DNA from: Sedimentitalea xiamensis
GTDB lineage: Bacteria > Pseudomonadota > Alphaproteobacteria > Rhodobacterales > Rhodobacteraceae
Reading direction: 5' to 3'
Assembly (NCBI RefSeq): GCF_030164465.1
Contig: NZ_JASNJE010000006.1
Coordinates: 62,001-126,000, forward strand
Length of the DNA stretch: 64,000 nt
Shown: positions 19,193 through 28,469 of the stretch, in pieces
Layout: every line of letters begins with the position of its first letter
Position numbering within the stretch: the stretch's first letter is position 1
The notes under the pieces: model-generated
The model's database searches: none
What the model was told of the DNA's origin: nothing
What the model saw: the letters and a program-made list of their open reading frames with translations, nothing else
Made by a program: the position numbers and the translations under genes

Positions 19193-20191
19193 TCAGGATT
19201 GCAGCAGCCGCGCGGCCGCCGGTGCGAAATAGGTCAGGATTCCGTCGCAGCCCGCGCGCTTGAAGGCCATCAGGCTTTCCAGCATCACCCGGTCGCCGTC
19301 GATCCAGCCGTTCTGCGCCGCGGCCCGGATCATCGCGTATTCGCCGCTCACCTGATAGGCGAAGGTCGGCGCGCCGAACGTGTCCTTCACCCGGCGGCAG
19401 ATGTCGAGATAGGGCAGGCCGGGCTTGACCATCACCATGTCGGCACCTTCGCGCAGGTCGCGTTCCACGAGCCGCAGCGCCTCGTCGGAATTGGCCGGGT
19501 CCATCTGGTAGGTCTTCTTGTCCCCGGTCAGCGCCGCGCTGGCCCCCACCGCGTCGCGGAACGGCCCGTAAAAGGCGCTGGCGTATTTCGCAGCGTAGCT
19601 CAGGATCATCACGTTCTGATGCCCCGCCGCCTCCAGCGCCGCCCGCATCGCGCCGATGCGCCCGTCCATCATGTCGCTCGGCCCGATGATGTCGGCCCCG
19701 GCCTCGGCCTGCGCCAGAGTCATCTTCACAAGCGCCTCGACCGTGGCGTCGTTGACGATCTCGCCATCGACCACGTACCCGTCGTGGCCGTTGATGTTGT
19801 AGGTGTCCAGCGCCACGTCGGTCATCACCGCGATGCCGGGCACCTCGGCCTTGATCGCCCGGATCGCCCGGTTGGCGTGGTTGTCCGGGTCCCAGGCCCC
19901 GGCGCAGTCCTCGGTGCGTTCCTCCATGCCGGTGTAGGGAAAGATGCAGATCGCCGGGATGCCGAGACCGGCCGCCTCCCGCGCGGCCTCGACCACCTTG
20001 TCGACGCTGCGCCGCATGACGCCGGGCATCGACGGCACCGGCTCCTCGATGCCGGTCCCGGCGCGCACGAAGACCGGCCAGATCAGGTCGTCCACCGTCA
20101 GCGTGTTCTGCCGCACCAGGCCCCGGATCGCCGGGTTCTGGCGGGTGCGGCGCAGGCGGGCGGCGGGAAAGGGGGCGACGGTGGGTTTCAT
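19193..20191 (-). CDS. hemB: delta-aminolevulinic acid dehydratase HemB
   Basis: 332 residues from the ATG at 20191. It condenses two 5-aminolevulinate molecules to porphobilinogen, the first common tetrapyrrole step. Active-site lysines are Lys202 (SYAAKYASAFYGP) and Lys257 (MVMVKPGLPYLD). The metal segment DVALDTYNINGHDG at 125-138 has aspartate and other residues where zinc enzymes carry three cysteines, so this is the Mg/K-type enzyme. A longer frame adds a non-homologous leader and is rejected. Confidence 0.96.
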   Translation of the reverse strand: MKPTVAPFPAARLRRTRQNPAIRGLVRQNTLTVDDLIWPVFVRAGTGIEEPVPSMPGVMRRSVDKVVEAAREAAGLGIPAICIFPYTGMEERTEDCAGAWDPDNHANRAIRAIKAEVPGIAVMTDVALDTYNINGHDGYVVDGEIVNDATVEALVKMTLAQAEAGADIIGPSDMMDGRIGAMRAALEAAGHQNVMILSYAAKYASAFYGPFRDAVGASAALTGDKKTYQMDPANSDEALRLVERDLREGADMVMVKPGLPYLDICRRVKDTFGAPTFAYQVSGEYAMIRAAAQNGWIDGDRVMLESLMAFKRAGCDGILTYFAPAAARLLQS

Positions 20192-20419
20192 GGGCAGGGG
20201 CCTCCGGTCAGGATCTGCTCCGATAGGTGCCATGGAATGCCCGCACCGGCAAGCCATGCGGTCGCCCCGGTCGCCTTGAGCCGGGACAGGAAACGCCGGC
20301 GCGCGCGTCGCGCTGCCCCGGCGGAGGCCGCCCGATCACCAAGCGGGTTGCACTTGCGCCGCGCCGGTGGCATTGATCGGCATCCCGACGGGCAATTTGG
20401 GCAGAAGCAGGCGACAGGC

Positions 20420-20947
20420 GTGGATTGGTACAGCTCGATCTTCGAACTGATCGACATGCGGTCGTTTTCGAACCTGTGGTACTGGATCGCGCTGGCGACG
20501 CTGTGGTCCACGGCGAGCCACTGGGTCCTGGGCGTGCCCTATGACATGGTGCTGCGCGCCCGCCGGGTCGGCGGTCAGGCGGAAACCGATCTCGAAGACA
20601 TCACCCGCGTCAACGTCAACCGGCTGCTCTATATCGGCCGGGTGTCCGGCCTCTGGATCCTGGCCATGGTGAGCTTCGTGCTGTCCGGCCTTCTGGTCCT
20701 GGCGATCTGGTATAGGGTGGAATTCGCGCAGGCCATGTTCCTGCTGGCCTTCCCGATGACCATCGTCGGGGCGCTGAGCCTGTCCACCGCCAAGCTGATC
20801 GAATCCGAAGGCGGCACCGGCGATCTGCTTCAGAAACGGCTGGGGCGGCAGCGGCTCTACACGCAGATGATCGGCACGGTGTCGATTTTCGTCACCGCCG
20901 TCTGGGGCATGTATCAGAACATCACCATCGGCGTTCTGGGCGGCTGA
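20420..20947 (+). CDS. membrane protein annotated in roseobacters as component of SufBCD complex
   Basis: 175 residues from a GTG start (VDWYSSIFELIDMRSFSNLW). It has about four hydrophobic segments with a charged loop VLRARRVGGQAETDLEDITR between the first and second, and a C-terminal segment IFVTAVWGMYQNITIGVLGG. The name is what related genomes use as I remember it; nothing in the sequence resembles SufB, SufC or SufD, so an Fe-S role is unproven. It lies 24 bases upstream of mfd and divergent from hemB. Confidence 0.7.
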   Translation: MDWYSSIFELIDMRSFSNLWYWIALATLWSTASHWVLGVPYDMVLRARRVGGQAETDLEDITRVNVNRLLYIGRVSGLWILAMVSFVLSGLLVLAIWYRVEFAQAMFLLAFPMTIVGALSLSTAKLIESEGGTGDLLQKRLGRQRLYTQMIGTVSIFVTAVWGMYQNITIGVLGG

Positions 20948-20971
20948 CTGCAAAGACCGGAGCGATCTCTC

Positions 20972-23900
20972 ATGAAACCATCGACCCATCTCACCGTCGG
21001 CGGGGCGCCCGAAGGCTTCGACGCGCGGCTGATCCTGAACGAAATCGCCCGCTCCGGGGCGCCGGTCCTGCATGTGGCCCGCGACGACAAGCGCATGGCG
21101 GCGCTGCGGGCGGCGCTGGACTTCTTCGCGCCGGAGATGCCTGTGCTGACCTTTCCGGGCTGGGATTGCCTGCCCTACGACCGGGTGTCGCCCAACGCCG
21201 ACATTTCCGCCGCGCGGATGGCGACGCTGGCGGCGCTCGTGCACCAGATGCCCAGCCGTTTCGTGCTGCTCACCACGCTCAACGCCGCCGGTCAGCGCCT
21301 GCCGGCCCGGTCGGTCCTGCGCGAGGCCGCCTTCACCGCCCGCGTCGGCAGCCGCATCGACGAAACCGCGCTGCGCCAGTTCCTCGTGCGCATGGGCTTC
21401 TCGCAAAGCCCGACGGTGATGGAACCCGGCGACTACGCGATCCGCGGCGGCATCATCGACATCTATCCGCCGGGCGAGGGCGGGCCGGTCCGGCTCGACC
21501 TCTTCGGCGACGTGCTCGACGGCGCGCGCCGGTTCGACCCCGCGACGCAGCGCACCACCGAAAAGCTGGATCTGGTGGAACTCGCCCCGGTTTCCGAAGT
21601 CATCCTAGACGAGGCCGCGATCACCCGGTTCCGCCAGAACTACCGTATCGAATTCGGCGCCGCGGGCACGGACGACCCGCTCTACGAAGCGGTCAGCGCC
21701 GGGCGCAAGCATCAGGGCATCGAACACTGGCTGCCGTTCTTTCACGAGAAGCTGGAAACCCTGTTCGATTACCTGCCGGGCGTCACGATCACCCAGGACG
21801 ATCAGGTGACTCCCGCGCGTCTCGCCCGCTGGGACAGCATCGCCGACCAGTACGAGACCCGCAAGCTGGCGATGCGGCAGAAGGCGCGGCTCGACAGCGT
21901 CTACAAGCCCACGCCGCCGGCGCTGCTCTATCTCGACGACGCGGCCTGGGACGCCGCGGTGGCCGGGCACAGGCTGCTGCAATTCAACCCCTTGCCCCAG
22001 GCCAGCGGCCCCGGCGTGATCGACGCGGGCGGCCGGATCGGGCGCAATTTCGCCCCCGAACGCCAGCAGGAACAGATCAGCCTCTTCGGGGCGCTCGCCG
22101 ATCACATCCGCACCCGCCTGCAACAAGGCCCGGTGGTTGTCGCCTCCTATTCCGAGGGCGCGCGCGAACGGCTTTCGGGGCTGATCGAGGACGAGGGGCT
22201 CGCCGAAACCATCGCCATCCCCAACGCCACCCGCATCGGCAAGCGTGGGCTGCACCTCGCCGTCTGGGCGCTGGAACACGGGTTCCAGACCTCCGACCTC
22301 ACCGTCATCGCCGAACAGGACGTGCTCGGCGACCGGCTGATCCGCACCGCCCGGAAACGCCGCAAGGCGGAAAACTTCCTGACCGAAACCCAGTCGCTCT
22401 CCCCCGGCGATCTGGTGGTGCATGTGGACCACGGCATCGGCCGCTACCAGGGGATGGAGGTGATCACCGCCCTCGGCGCCGCCCATGAATGCCTGCTGCT
22501 GGAATATGCCGAAGGCGCCAAGCTCTATCTGCCGGTCGAGAATATCGAACTGCTGTCGAAATACGGCCACGAGGAAGGGCTGCTCGACAAGCTCGGCGGC
22601 GGGGCATGGCAGGCGAAAAAGGCGCGCCTCAAGGAACGCATCCGCGAAATGGCCGACCGGCTGATCCGCGTCGCCGCCGAACGCGCCCTGCGCCGCGCCC
22701 CGGTGCTTGAAGCCGAACACCATGCGTGGGAGGCGTTCTCCGCCCGCTTCCCCTACCAGGAAACCGACGACCAGCTCGCCGCCATCGGCGATGTGATCGG
22801 CGACCTTGAAAGCGGGCAGCCGATGGACCGGCTGATCTGCGGCGACGTGGGCTTCGGCAAGACCGAGGTCGCCATGCGCGCCGCCTTCGTCGCCGCCATG
22901 TCCGGCGTGCAGGTGGCGATCATCGCCCCCACGACCCTGCTCGCGCGCCAGCATTACGCCAGCTTCGCCGACCGCTTCCGGGGCTTCCCGTTTCAGGTCC
23001 GGCAGCTGTCGCGCTTCGTCTCCACGAAAGAGGCGCAGCAGACCCGCGACGGCATGGCGCGGGGCACCGTCGACATCGTGATCGGCACCCATGCGCTGCT
23101 GGCCAAGGGGGTGCGGTTCAAGAACCTGGGTCTCTTGATCATCGACGAGGAACAGCATTTCGGCGTCACCCACAAGGAACGGCTGAAACAGCTGCGCAGC
23201 GACATCCACGTACTGACTCTCACCGCCACGCCGATCCCGCGCACCCTGCAACTGTCGCTTTCGGGCGTGCGCGATCTTTCGATCATCGGCACGCCGCCGG
23301 TCGACCGTCTGGCGATCCGCACCTATGTGAGCGAATTCGACGCGGTGACGATCCGCGAGGCGCTGCTGCGCGAACATTACCGCGGCGGGCAGAGCTTCTA
23401 CGTCGTGCCCCGCATCTCCGACCTGCGCGAGATCGAAGAATTCCTGAAGGAACAATTGCCGGAACTGACCTATCTCGTGGCGCATGGCCAGATGGCGGCG
23501 GGTGAACTCGACGACAAGATGAACGCCTTCTATGACGGCAAGTTCGACGTGCTGCTCGCCACCACCATCGTCGAATCCGGACTCGACATCCCGACCGCCA
23601 ACACCATGATCGTGCACCGCGCCGACATGTTCGGCCTCGCGCAGCTCTACCAGATCCGGGGCCGGGTGGGGCGGTCGAAAACCCGCGCCTATGCCTATCT
23701 CACCACGAAACCGCGCGCGAAACTGACCCCGGCGGCCGAAAAACGCCTGCGGGTGCTGGGCAGCCTCGACACGCTTGGCGCGGGCTTCACCCTTGCGAGC
23801 CAAGATCTCGACATTCGCGGCGCCGGGAACCTGCTGGGCGAGGAACAGTCGGGCCAGATGCGCGACGTGGGCTACGAACTCTACCAGTCGATGCTGGAAG

Positions 23901-24451
23901 AGGCGATCGCCAAGATCCGCAGCGGCCAGATGGAGGGCCTGTCCGACGCCGACGACCAGTGGGCGCCGCAGATCAATCTCGGCGTGCCGGTGCTGATCCC
24001 CGAAGACTACGTGCCCGATCTCGACGTGCGCCTCGGCCTCTACCGCCGCCTGTCGTCGCTTTCCACCAAGGTGGAACTCGAAGGTTTCGCCGCCGAACTG
24101 ATCGACCGGTTCGGCAAGCTGCCGCGTGAGGTCAACACGCTGTTGCTGGTGGTGCGGATCAAGGCCATGTGCAAGCGCGCCGGCATCGCCAGGCTCGACG
24201 GCGGCCCCAAGGGCGCGACCATCCAGTTCCACAACGACAAGTTCGCCAGCCCCGAGGGCCTTGTCGCCTTCATCCAGGATCAGAAAGGGCTGGCAAAGGT
24301 CAAGGATAACCGGATCGTCGTGCGCCGCGACTGGACAAGGGAAGGCGACAAGATCAAGGGCGCCTTCGCCATCGCCCGCGACCTTGCCGAGAAAGTCATC
24401 GCGAAACAGAAGAAATCCAGGGCGCAGACGGCAAGCGGTCCGTCGGCCTGA
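20972..24451 (+). CDS. mfd: transcription-repair coupling factor Mfd
   Basis: 1159 residues, full length. An N-terminal UvrB-homology module is followed by the RNA-polymerase-interacting CarD-like domain (LSPGDLVVHVDHGIGRYQGM), then the SF2 translocase with Walker A GDVGFGKTE near residue 624 and IIDEEQHFGV near 723, the RGRVGRS motif VI, and the TRCF C-terminal domain. Mfd removes stalled RNA polymerase from lesions and recruits UvrA. Confidence 0.97.
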   Translation: MKPSTHLTVGGAPEGFDARLILNEIARSGAPVLHVARDDKRMAALRAALDFFAPEMPVLTFPGWDCLPYDRVSPNADISAARMATLAALVHQMPSRFVLLTTLNAAGQRLPARSVLREAAFTARVGSRIDETALRQFLVRMGFSQSPTVMEPGDYAIRGGIIDIYPPGEGGPVRLDLFGDVLDGARRFDPATQRTTEKLDLVELAPVSEVILDEAAITRFRQNYRIEFGAAGTDDPLYEAVSAGRKHQGIEHWLPFFHEKLETLFDYLPGVTITQDDQVTPARLARWDSIADQYETRKLAMRQKARLDSVYKPTPPALLYLDDAAWDAAVAGHRLLQFNPLPQASGPGVIDAGGRIGRNFAPERQQEQISLFGALADHIRTRLQQGPVVVASYSEGARERLSGLIEDEGLAETIAIPNATRIGKRGLHLAVWALEHGFQTSDLTVIAEQDVLGDRLIRTARKRRKAENFLTETQSLSPGDLVVHVDHGIGRYQGMEVITALGAAHECLLLEYAEGAKLYLPVENIELLSKYGHEEGLLDKLGGGAWQAKKARLKERIREMADRLIRVAAERALRRAPVLEAEHHAWEAFSARFPYQETDDQLAAIGDVIGDLESGQPMDRLICGDVGFGKTEVAMRAAFVAAMSGVQVAIIAPTTLLARQHYASFADRFRGFPFQVRQLSRFVSTKEAQQTRDGMARGTVDIVIGTHALLAKGVRFKNLGLLIIDEEQHFGVTHKERLKQLRSDIHVLTLTATPIPRTLQLSLSGVRDLSIIGTPPVDRLAIRTYVSEFDAVTIREALLREHYRGGQSFYVVPRISDLREIEEFLKEQLPELTYLVAHGQMAAGELDDKMNAFYDGKFDVLLATTIVESGLDIPTANTMIVHRADMFGLAQLYQIRGRVGRSKTRAYAYLTTKPRAKLTPAAEKRLRVLGSLDTLGAGFTLASQDLDIRGAGNLLGEEQSGQMRDVGYELYQSMLEEAIAKIRSGQMEGLSDADDQWAPQINLGVPVLIPEDYVPDLDVRLGLYRRLSSLSTKVELEGFAAELIDRFGKLPREVNTLLLVVRIKAMCKRAGIARLDGGPKGATIQFHNDKFASPEGLVAFIQDQKGLAKVKDNRIVVRRDWTREGDKIKGAFAIARDLAEKVIAKQKKSRAQTASGPSA

Positions 24452-24671
24452 CCTTCTTGCCGCGGGTCGGCATGCCCGAATGCACCATCGGCGGCGGACC
24501 GGCCCGGATCACGCCGGGCCACGTGTCCGGACAGAGGTCTGGCGATGGCCCGTGCCGGGCCTTCCGGTCCGCACCGTTCGCCCGGTTAACCCGGTCCGTG
24601 GCAGCCCTGCGTATGCACGCGGTATGCACAGGCTGTGTGCCGGTAGCCATATTCACGAAGTGACGATTCAG

Positions 24672-24685
24672 CCTTGTTAACAAGG
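24672..24685. repeat. perfect 14-bp palindrome
   Basis: CCTTGTTAACAAGG lies in the 284-base spacer between the convergent mfd and TPR genes. With no loop it is more like a protein-binding dyad than a terminator. I see nothing else in the spacer except short GC-rich inverted repeats. Confidence 0.5.
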
Positions 24686-24735
24686 GGTTTCGCACCGGTT
24701 CGTGTTCGCGCGGTCATCTTTCGGTAACGCCTTGC

Positions 24736-26400
24736 TCAGCCCGCCGCCCGCATCGCCGCCTGGGCGCAGAAACAGGACGCGCCCACCGCCCGGTCGGCGC
24801 GGGCCAGCGCGGTGTCCAGCCGTTGCCGCACCTGGACGATCTCCACGCGCTCGCCGCGCGCTTTCAGACAGTCGTGCAAGCCTTTGAGACTCCAAATATT
24901 GTCCGGGTGGATGCTGGCCCGCGACAGGGTGCCGCCCAGCCCCAGATCTTCGCGGTAGACCGCCTCTGCCTCCGCCACCTTGCCCTGTTCGAACAACAGG
25001 GCGCCAAGGGCGTGACGGGCCGGCTGCATCCAGCCCCAGGGTTCGTCATAGGGCAATGCATCGTCCAAAGCGACCGAACGGCGCAGGTGATCGAAGGCAG
25101 AGTCGAAATTTCCCTTGCGGTATTCGATTTCGCCGCGCAGCATTTCCGAAGCGATTTCAAGAAGATCGAGGACGGTATTATTGTGGAGGAGCCGGGTTTC
25201 CGGCACCCGGTCGCGGGCGGCGAGGAACACCTGTTCCTCCGCTTCCGCCTCTGCAACGCGTCCCGTCGCGGCAAAGGCCAGTGCCCGCGCATAATGAGTC
25301 GTCGCGGCCAGGGTGCAATAGAGATCCGGGTCCGCCGGGGGCTCCAGCGCGATCAGCTCGTCCCAGCGTCCGAACCGGATCAGGATATGCGGTTCCATCG
25401 CCATGTAGCTTTCGAAATAATCCGCCATTGGCGGGCTTTCGATGCGCAGCATCTCTTCGGGCACGGTCGCGGCCATGCCCCGAACGGCCTCAAGCGCGGG
25501 TTCGATTTGTCCAATGAAAAGAGCGCCATAGATGACGAAGTGATAGTTGTGCTGGCGATAGCCGGTATAGATGTTGAAGGCGCCTTCGCGTTCGTAATAC
25601 TTGAGATCGGCCCTGACTGCCTGCTGGTTCCAGTGGACCACGTCGTGATAGTGCCCGCACAGCACGTCGATATGGGTGGGCATATGCACCAGATGCCCCG
25701 CGTCCGGCGCCAGCGTGCGCAGGACGTCGCCCGCCTTCAGGGCCTTTTCGGGAAAGGGCGACATCTCCATCAGATGCACATAGAGATGCAGCAGACCGGG
25801 ATGCGCCATCGCGCCCGGCTGATCCGCCATCGCGCTTTCCAGCGCCCGCTGCGCTTCCAGCGTCGCGGCCCCGGTCGCCGGGGCTCCGCTGGCCAGGTCC
25901 CACATCCGCCAGGGCGTCAGATTCAGCAGGGATTCCACATAGATAGTCCGCAGGTCCAGATCGTCCGGGTGGGTGGCGAAAGCGGCGCGCATGGCATCGG
26001 CGAAGTCATGGTTCCAGGCCTGCATGTCCAATCCGGGTTCACGCTGCGGATAGCGCGCGGGCAGGGCGTTGATCAGCGCCTGTTCCACATCCGTGCATCC
26101 CGGAGCCAGCCGCACCGCCGCCTGCGTCGCATCATGGGCGAGCGCCAGCGCCTCCGCGCGGCCCGTCTCGTCGAACAGGTCCCACGGCATGTTGTAATTC
26201 GGCCCGCCCGCATAGGCGATTCCCCAATGGGCCATGGCGCAGGCGGGATCATGGTCCAGGGCGCGTTTGAAACAGGCCACGGCTTCTTCGTGATTATATC
26301 CGTAGGTCCAGATCAGGCCGCGATCGAACCACATCTGGGCTTCGGACGACCTGGTCGTGACCGGGCAACTGTGGTCGCCAAGATCGTAATAGCCATCCAT
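24736..26400 (-). CDS. tetratricopeptide-repeat protein
   Basis: 554 residues. The ATG at 26400 is chosen because an AGGAGG lies seven bases upstream (26406-26411); in-frame codons farther up lack one. Helical repeats with TPR character cover most of the length (NHEEAVACFKRALDHDPACAMAHWG near the start and EQGKVAEAEAVYREDLGLGG near the end). There is no signal peptide or membrane segment. The family appears in many proteobacteria without an assigned role; a scaffold or adaptor function is generic inference. Confidence 0.82.
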   Translation of the reverse strand: MDGYYDLGDHSCPVTTRSSEAQMWFDRGLIWTYGYNHEEAVACFKRALDHDPACAMAHWGIAYAGGPNYNMPWDLFDETGRAEALALAHDATQAAVRLAPGCTDVEQALINALPARYPQREPGLDMQAWNHDFADAMRAAFATHPDDLDLRTIYVESLLNLTPWRMWDLASGAPATGAATLEAQRALESAMADQPGAMAHPGLLHLYVHLMEMSPFPEKALKAGDVLRTLAPDAGHLVHMPTHIDVLCGHYHDVVHWNQQAVRADLKYYEREGAFNIYTGYRQHNYHFVIYGALFIGQIEPALEAVRGMAATVPEEMLRIESPPMADYFESYMAMEPHILIRFGRWDELIALEPPADPDLYCTLAATTHYARALAFAATGRVAEAEAEEQVFLAARDRVPETRLLHNNTVLDLLEIASEMLRGEIEYRKGNFDSAFDHLRRSVALDDALPYDEPWGWMQPARHALGALLFEQGKVAEAEAVYREDLGLGGTLSRASIHPDNIWSLKGLHDCLKARGERVEIVQVRQRLDTALARADRAVGASCFCAQAAMRAAG

Positions 26401-26453
26401 CCCGAACCTCCTGTTTCCGCCCAGGATAACAGGAATCGCCGGTGTCACCAATA

Positions 26454-27662
26454 TCAGGCGGGCCGGCGGGCTTCGATCCGGCCCATGTACAGCATCAGGG
26501 CAAAACCCGCGATCGACATCAGCACGAACCCCATGGCAAGCGGCAGCAGGGATCCATCGAAGAGCAGGCCGATCGGGGCCGCGATGGCAGCGGCCAGCAC
26601 GGTCGAGATCGCGCCGATCACCGAAGCGGCCATGCCGGCGATGTGGCCCATCGGTTCCATGGCAATCGCATTCAGATTGCCCAGCGTCGTGCCGGCCATG
26701 AAGAAGGCGCAGGACTGCCAGAAAACGAAAATCGCGAACAGACGGTCCGGCGGCAGGTCCAGCCCGGAGATCGCCAGAACGCCGCCGGACAGGACGACCT
26801 GCGCCCCCAGCGACCAGGTCACCATCCGGCGCATGCCGACCCGGACAACGATTGCGGCATTCAGAAGACTGGCGCTGCCGGACACCAGCGCCACCGCCCC
26901 GAACCAGAACGGAAAGCTGTCGGCCTTGCCAAAGATCACGTCATAGACCGGTTGCACCATCGTCAGCATGGTGAAGAGCATGCCGAGACACAGGGTCTGG
27001 ACGATGATCGACAGGCGCACGGTCGGATGCGCCAGCATCTGGCGCACCGCATCCAGCAGGAGCGGCGCGCGAAACGGCCGCCGGTTCTCGGGCGCAAGCG
27101 GTTCCGGCAGCCGCAGCCCCATCCAGAAGATGCAGATCAGCGAGAACAGCACGAAAGCCGCGAAAATGCCGCGCCATCCGACGATGGCGATGATCCCGGC
27201 CCCCATCATCGGCGCGAAGGCCGGGAAGATCGTGAAGATCATCATCGCGATCGACATCATGCGGGCCATTTCGCGCCCGGTGTAGAGATCGCGCATGATC
27301 GCCACGGCAACGACTCGCGGCGCGGCTGCGCCGATCCCCTGGACCACGCGGGCGATCAGCACCAGTTCGAGCGAGGAACTGAACCAGGCCACCGTCGCCG
27401 CCGCGATATAGAGGAGCGAGCCGAAGAAAATCACCGGCTTGCGCCCGAAAGCGTCCGACAGCGGGCCGGTAAAGAAGGTCCCAAGACCCATGCCAAGGAC
27501 GAAGGATGTCAGGATCAGTTGCGCCCGGTTCGGATCGGCCGGACTCAACTCGTCACCGATTTCCGGAAGAGCCGGCAACATGGCGTCGATTGAGAATGCG
27601 ATCGTTGCGAACATCATCGCGATCAGCGCAATGAATTCGCCGCGGGACATGTGGGTGGGCAT
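26454..27662 (-). CDS. MFS drug-efflux transporter, Bcr/CflA type
   Basis: 402 residues with twelve predicted membrane segments. GPLSDAFGRKPVIF is the MFS loop 2-3 motif, and the start IDAMLPALPEIGDEL plus RVVQGIGAAAPRVVAVAI match the Bcr/CflA subgroup. It would export a drug or metabolite by proton antiport. It ends 54 bases before the TPR start and could be co-transcribed with it. Confidence 0.88.
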   Translation of the reverse strand: MPTHMSRGEFIALIAMMFATIAFSIDAMLPALPEIGDELSPADPNRAQLILTSFVLGMGLGTFFTGPLSDAFGRKPVIFFGSLLYIAAATVAWFSSSLELVLIARVVQGIGAAAPRVVAVAIMRDLYTGREMARMMSIAMMIFTIFPAFAPMMGAGIIAIVGWRGIFAAFVLFSLICIFWMGLRLPEPLAPENRRPFRAPLLLDAVRQMLAHPTVRLSIIVQTLCLGMLFTMLTMVQPVYDVIFGKADSFPFWFGAVALVSGSASLLNAAIVVRVGMRRMVTWSLGAQVVLSGGVLAISGLDLPPDRLFAIFVFWQSCAFFMAGTTLGNLNAIAMEPMGHIAGMAASVIGAISTVLAAAIAAPIGLLFDGSLLPLAMGFVLMSIAGFALMLYMGRIEARRPA

Positions 27663-27795
27663 TGGGACTCCGGGGTTCTGAGGCGGGCGCTATCACAGGC
27701 GATGCGGCTTGGCCAGATTTCCTGCTGGTCAATAGTTTACGAAAACAGTAGGAAACCAGTAATTGATAAAAACAGTCAAGTATAAGGACAGTCTG

Positions 27796-28110
27796 ATGAA
27801 ACTCCTGATAACGACACTTTCTGCTCTGACAATGGCTTTGCCGGCCATGGCGTCCGGCCCCGGAGAATCACATGCCGGCAAGGGCACGGCCTATCTGGGA
27901 AATGGCGTTCTGAGCTACGAGGTGTTCGAAGCCTCGATCACCCATGCCGACATGGAGAACTGCCCGGTGGAGTTCGACCCTGACGCGGTGTTCTGCCGCC
28001 TGACCCTGGCGAATGACAGCGCCCATGTCTTTGTCTTTTCCTATGATGGCGCGCAACCGTTGCTGGCCGTCAAGCACTATGAACTGGACGGCGATTTCCT
28101 GCCTTTCTGA
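27796..28110 (+). CDS. small exported hypothetical protein
   Basis: 104 residues from the ATG at 27796 with AAGGA upstream; the longer frame from 27763 would spoil the signal peptide. MKLLITTLSALTMALPAMA is a clear Sec signal. The mature part has two cysteines (ENCPVEF and AVFCRLTL) that could pair, and ends HYELDGDFLPF. I do not recognise a family. The upstream spacer is AT-rich. The 3' end overlaps the convergent potassium-channel gene by 34 bases. Confidence 0.72.
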   Translation: MKLLITTLSALTMALPAMASGPGESHAGKGTAYLGNGVLSYEVFEASITHADMENCPVEFDPDAVFCRLTLANDSAHVFVFSYDGAQPLLAVKHYELDGDFLPF

Positions 28111-28469
28111 TCCGGGTTCGGCTGATCGTCTTCGTTGGCCGCGGTCGGTGGATCGTCGTGGTTTCTGTGGCCCAGTCGGCCGATCAGCCATTCCGTATGC
28201 TCTTCGCGCTTCTGCATGTGGTAGAGCGCGAATTGCTGGATTGCGACGGCGAAGATGCCGAGGCCGGTAAAGATGAAGAAGGTCGTTCCGATCTTGCCAA
28301 GCGCGGTGGCGGGAACGAGCGACCCGTAGCCGACGGTCGAAATCGTGATCACGGTGAAGAAATAGGAATCCAGCCAGCCCCAGCCTTCGACGAGGTGAAA
28401 GAAAACGGTTCCAAGGGCGACGATGCCGACAAGACTGATGACGACCGTATGCGCTTTGAACTGTTTCAA
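28077..28469 (-). CDS. two-transmembrane potassium channel
   Basis: About 130 residues from a TTG that overlaps the stop of the DsbA-family gene (TTGA). Two membrane segments (about 8-28 and 60-82) flank a pore with the K+ selectivity filter TVGYG at 45-49. The tail is short, charged and proline-rich, without an RCK or cyclic-nucleotide domain. The open frame continues upstream inside dsbA, but that part is unlike a channel. The TTG start is inferred; no better codon lies before the first membrane segment. Confidence 0.8.
   Translation of the reverse strand: MKQFKAHTVVISLVGIVALGTVFFHLVEGWGWLDSYFFTVITISTVGYGSLVPATALGKIGTTFFIFTGLGIFAVAIQQFALYHMQKREEHTEWLIGRLGHRNHDDPPTAANEDDQPNPDQKGRKSPSSS

Noticed and set aside
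18971-20419. The long N-terminal extension of the SufBCD-associated protein
   Set aside because: It is antisense to the metalloprotease start and hemB and is non-homologous. The GTG at 20420 gives the family-size protein.
24457-24663. A 68-codon frame after mfd
   Set aside because: It has no Shine-Dalgarno, is Cys/Arg-rich without motifs, and the spacer is GC-rich, so chance explains it.
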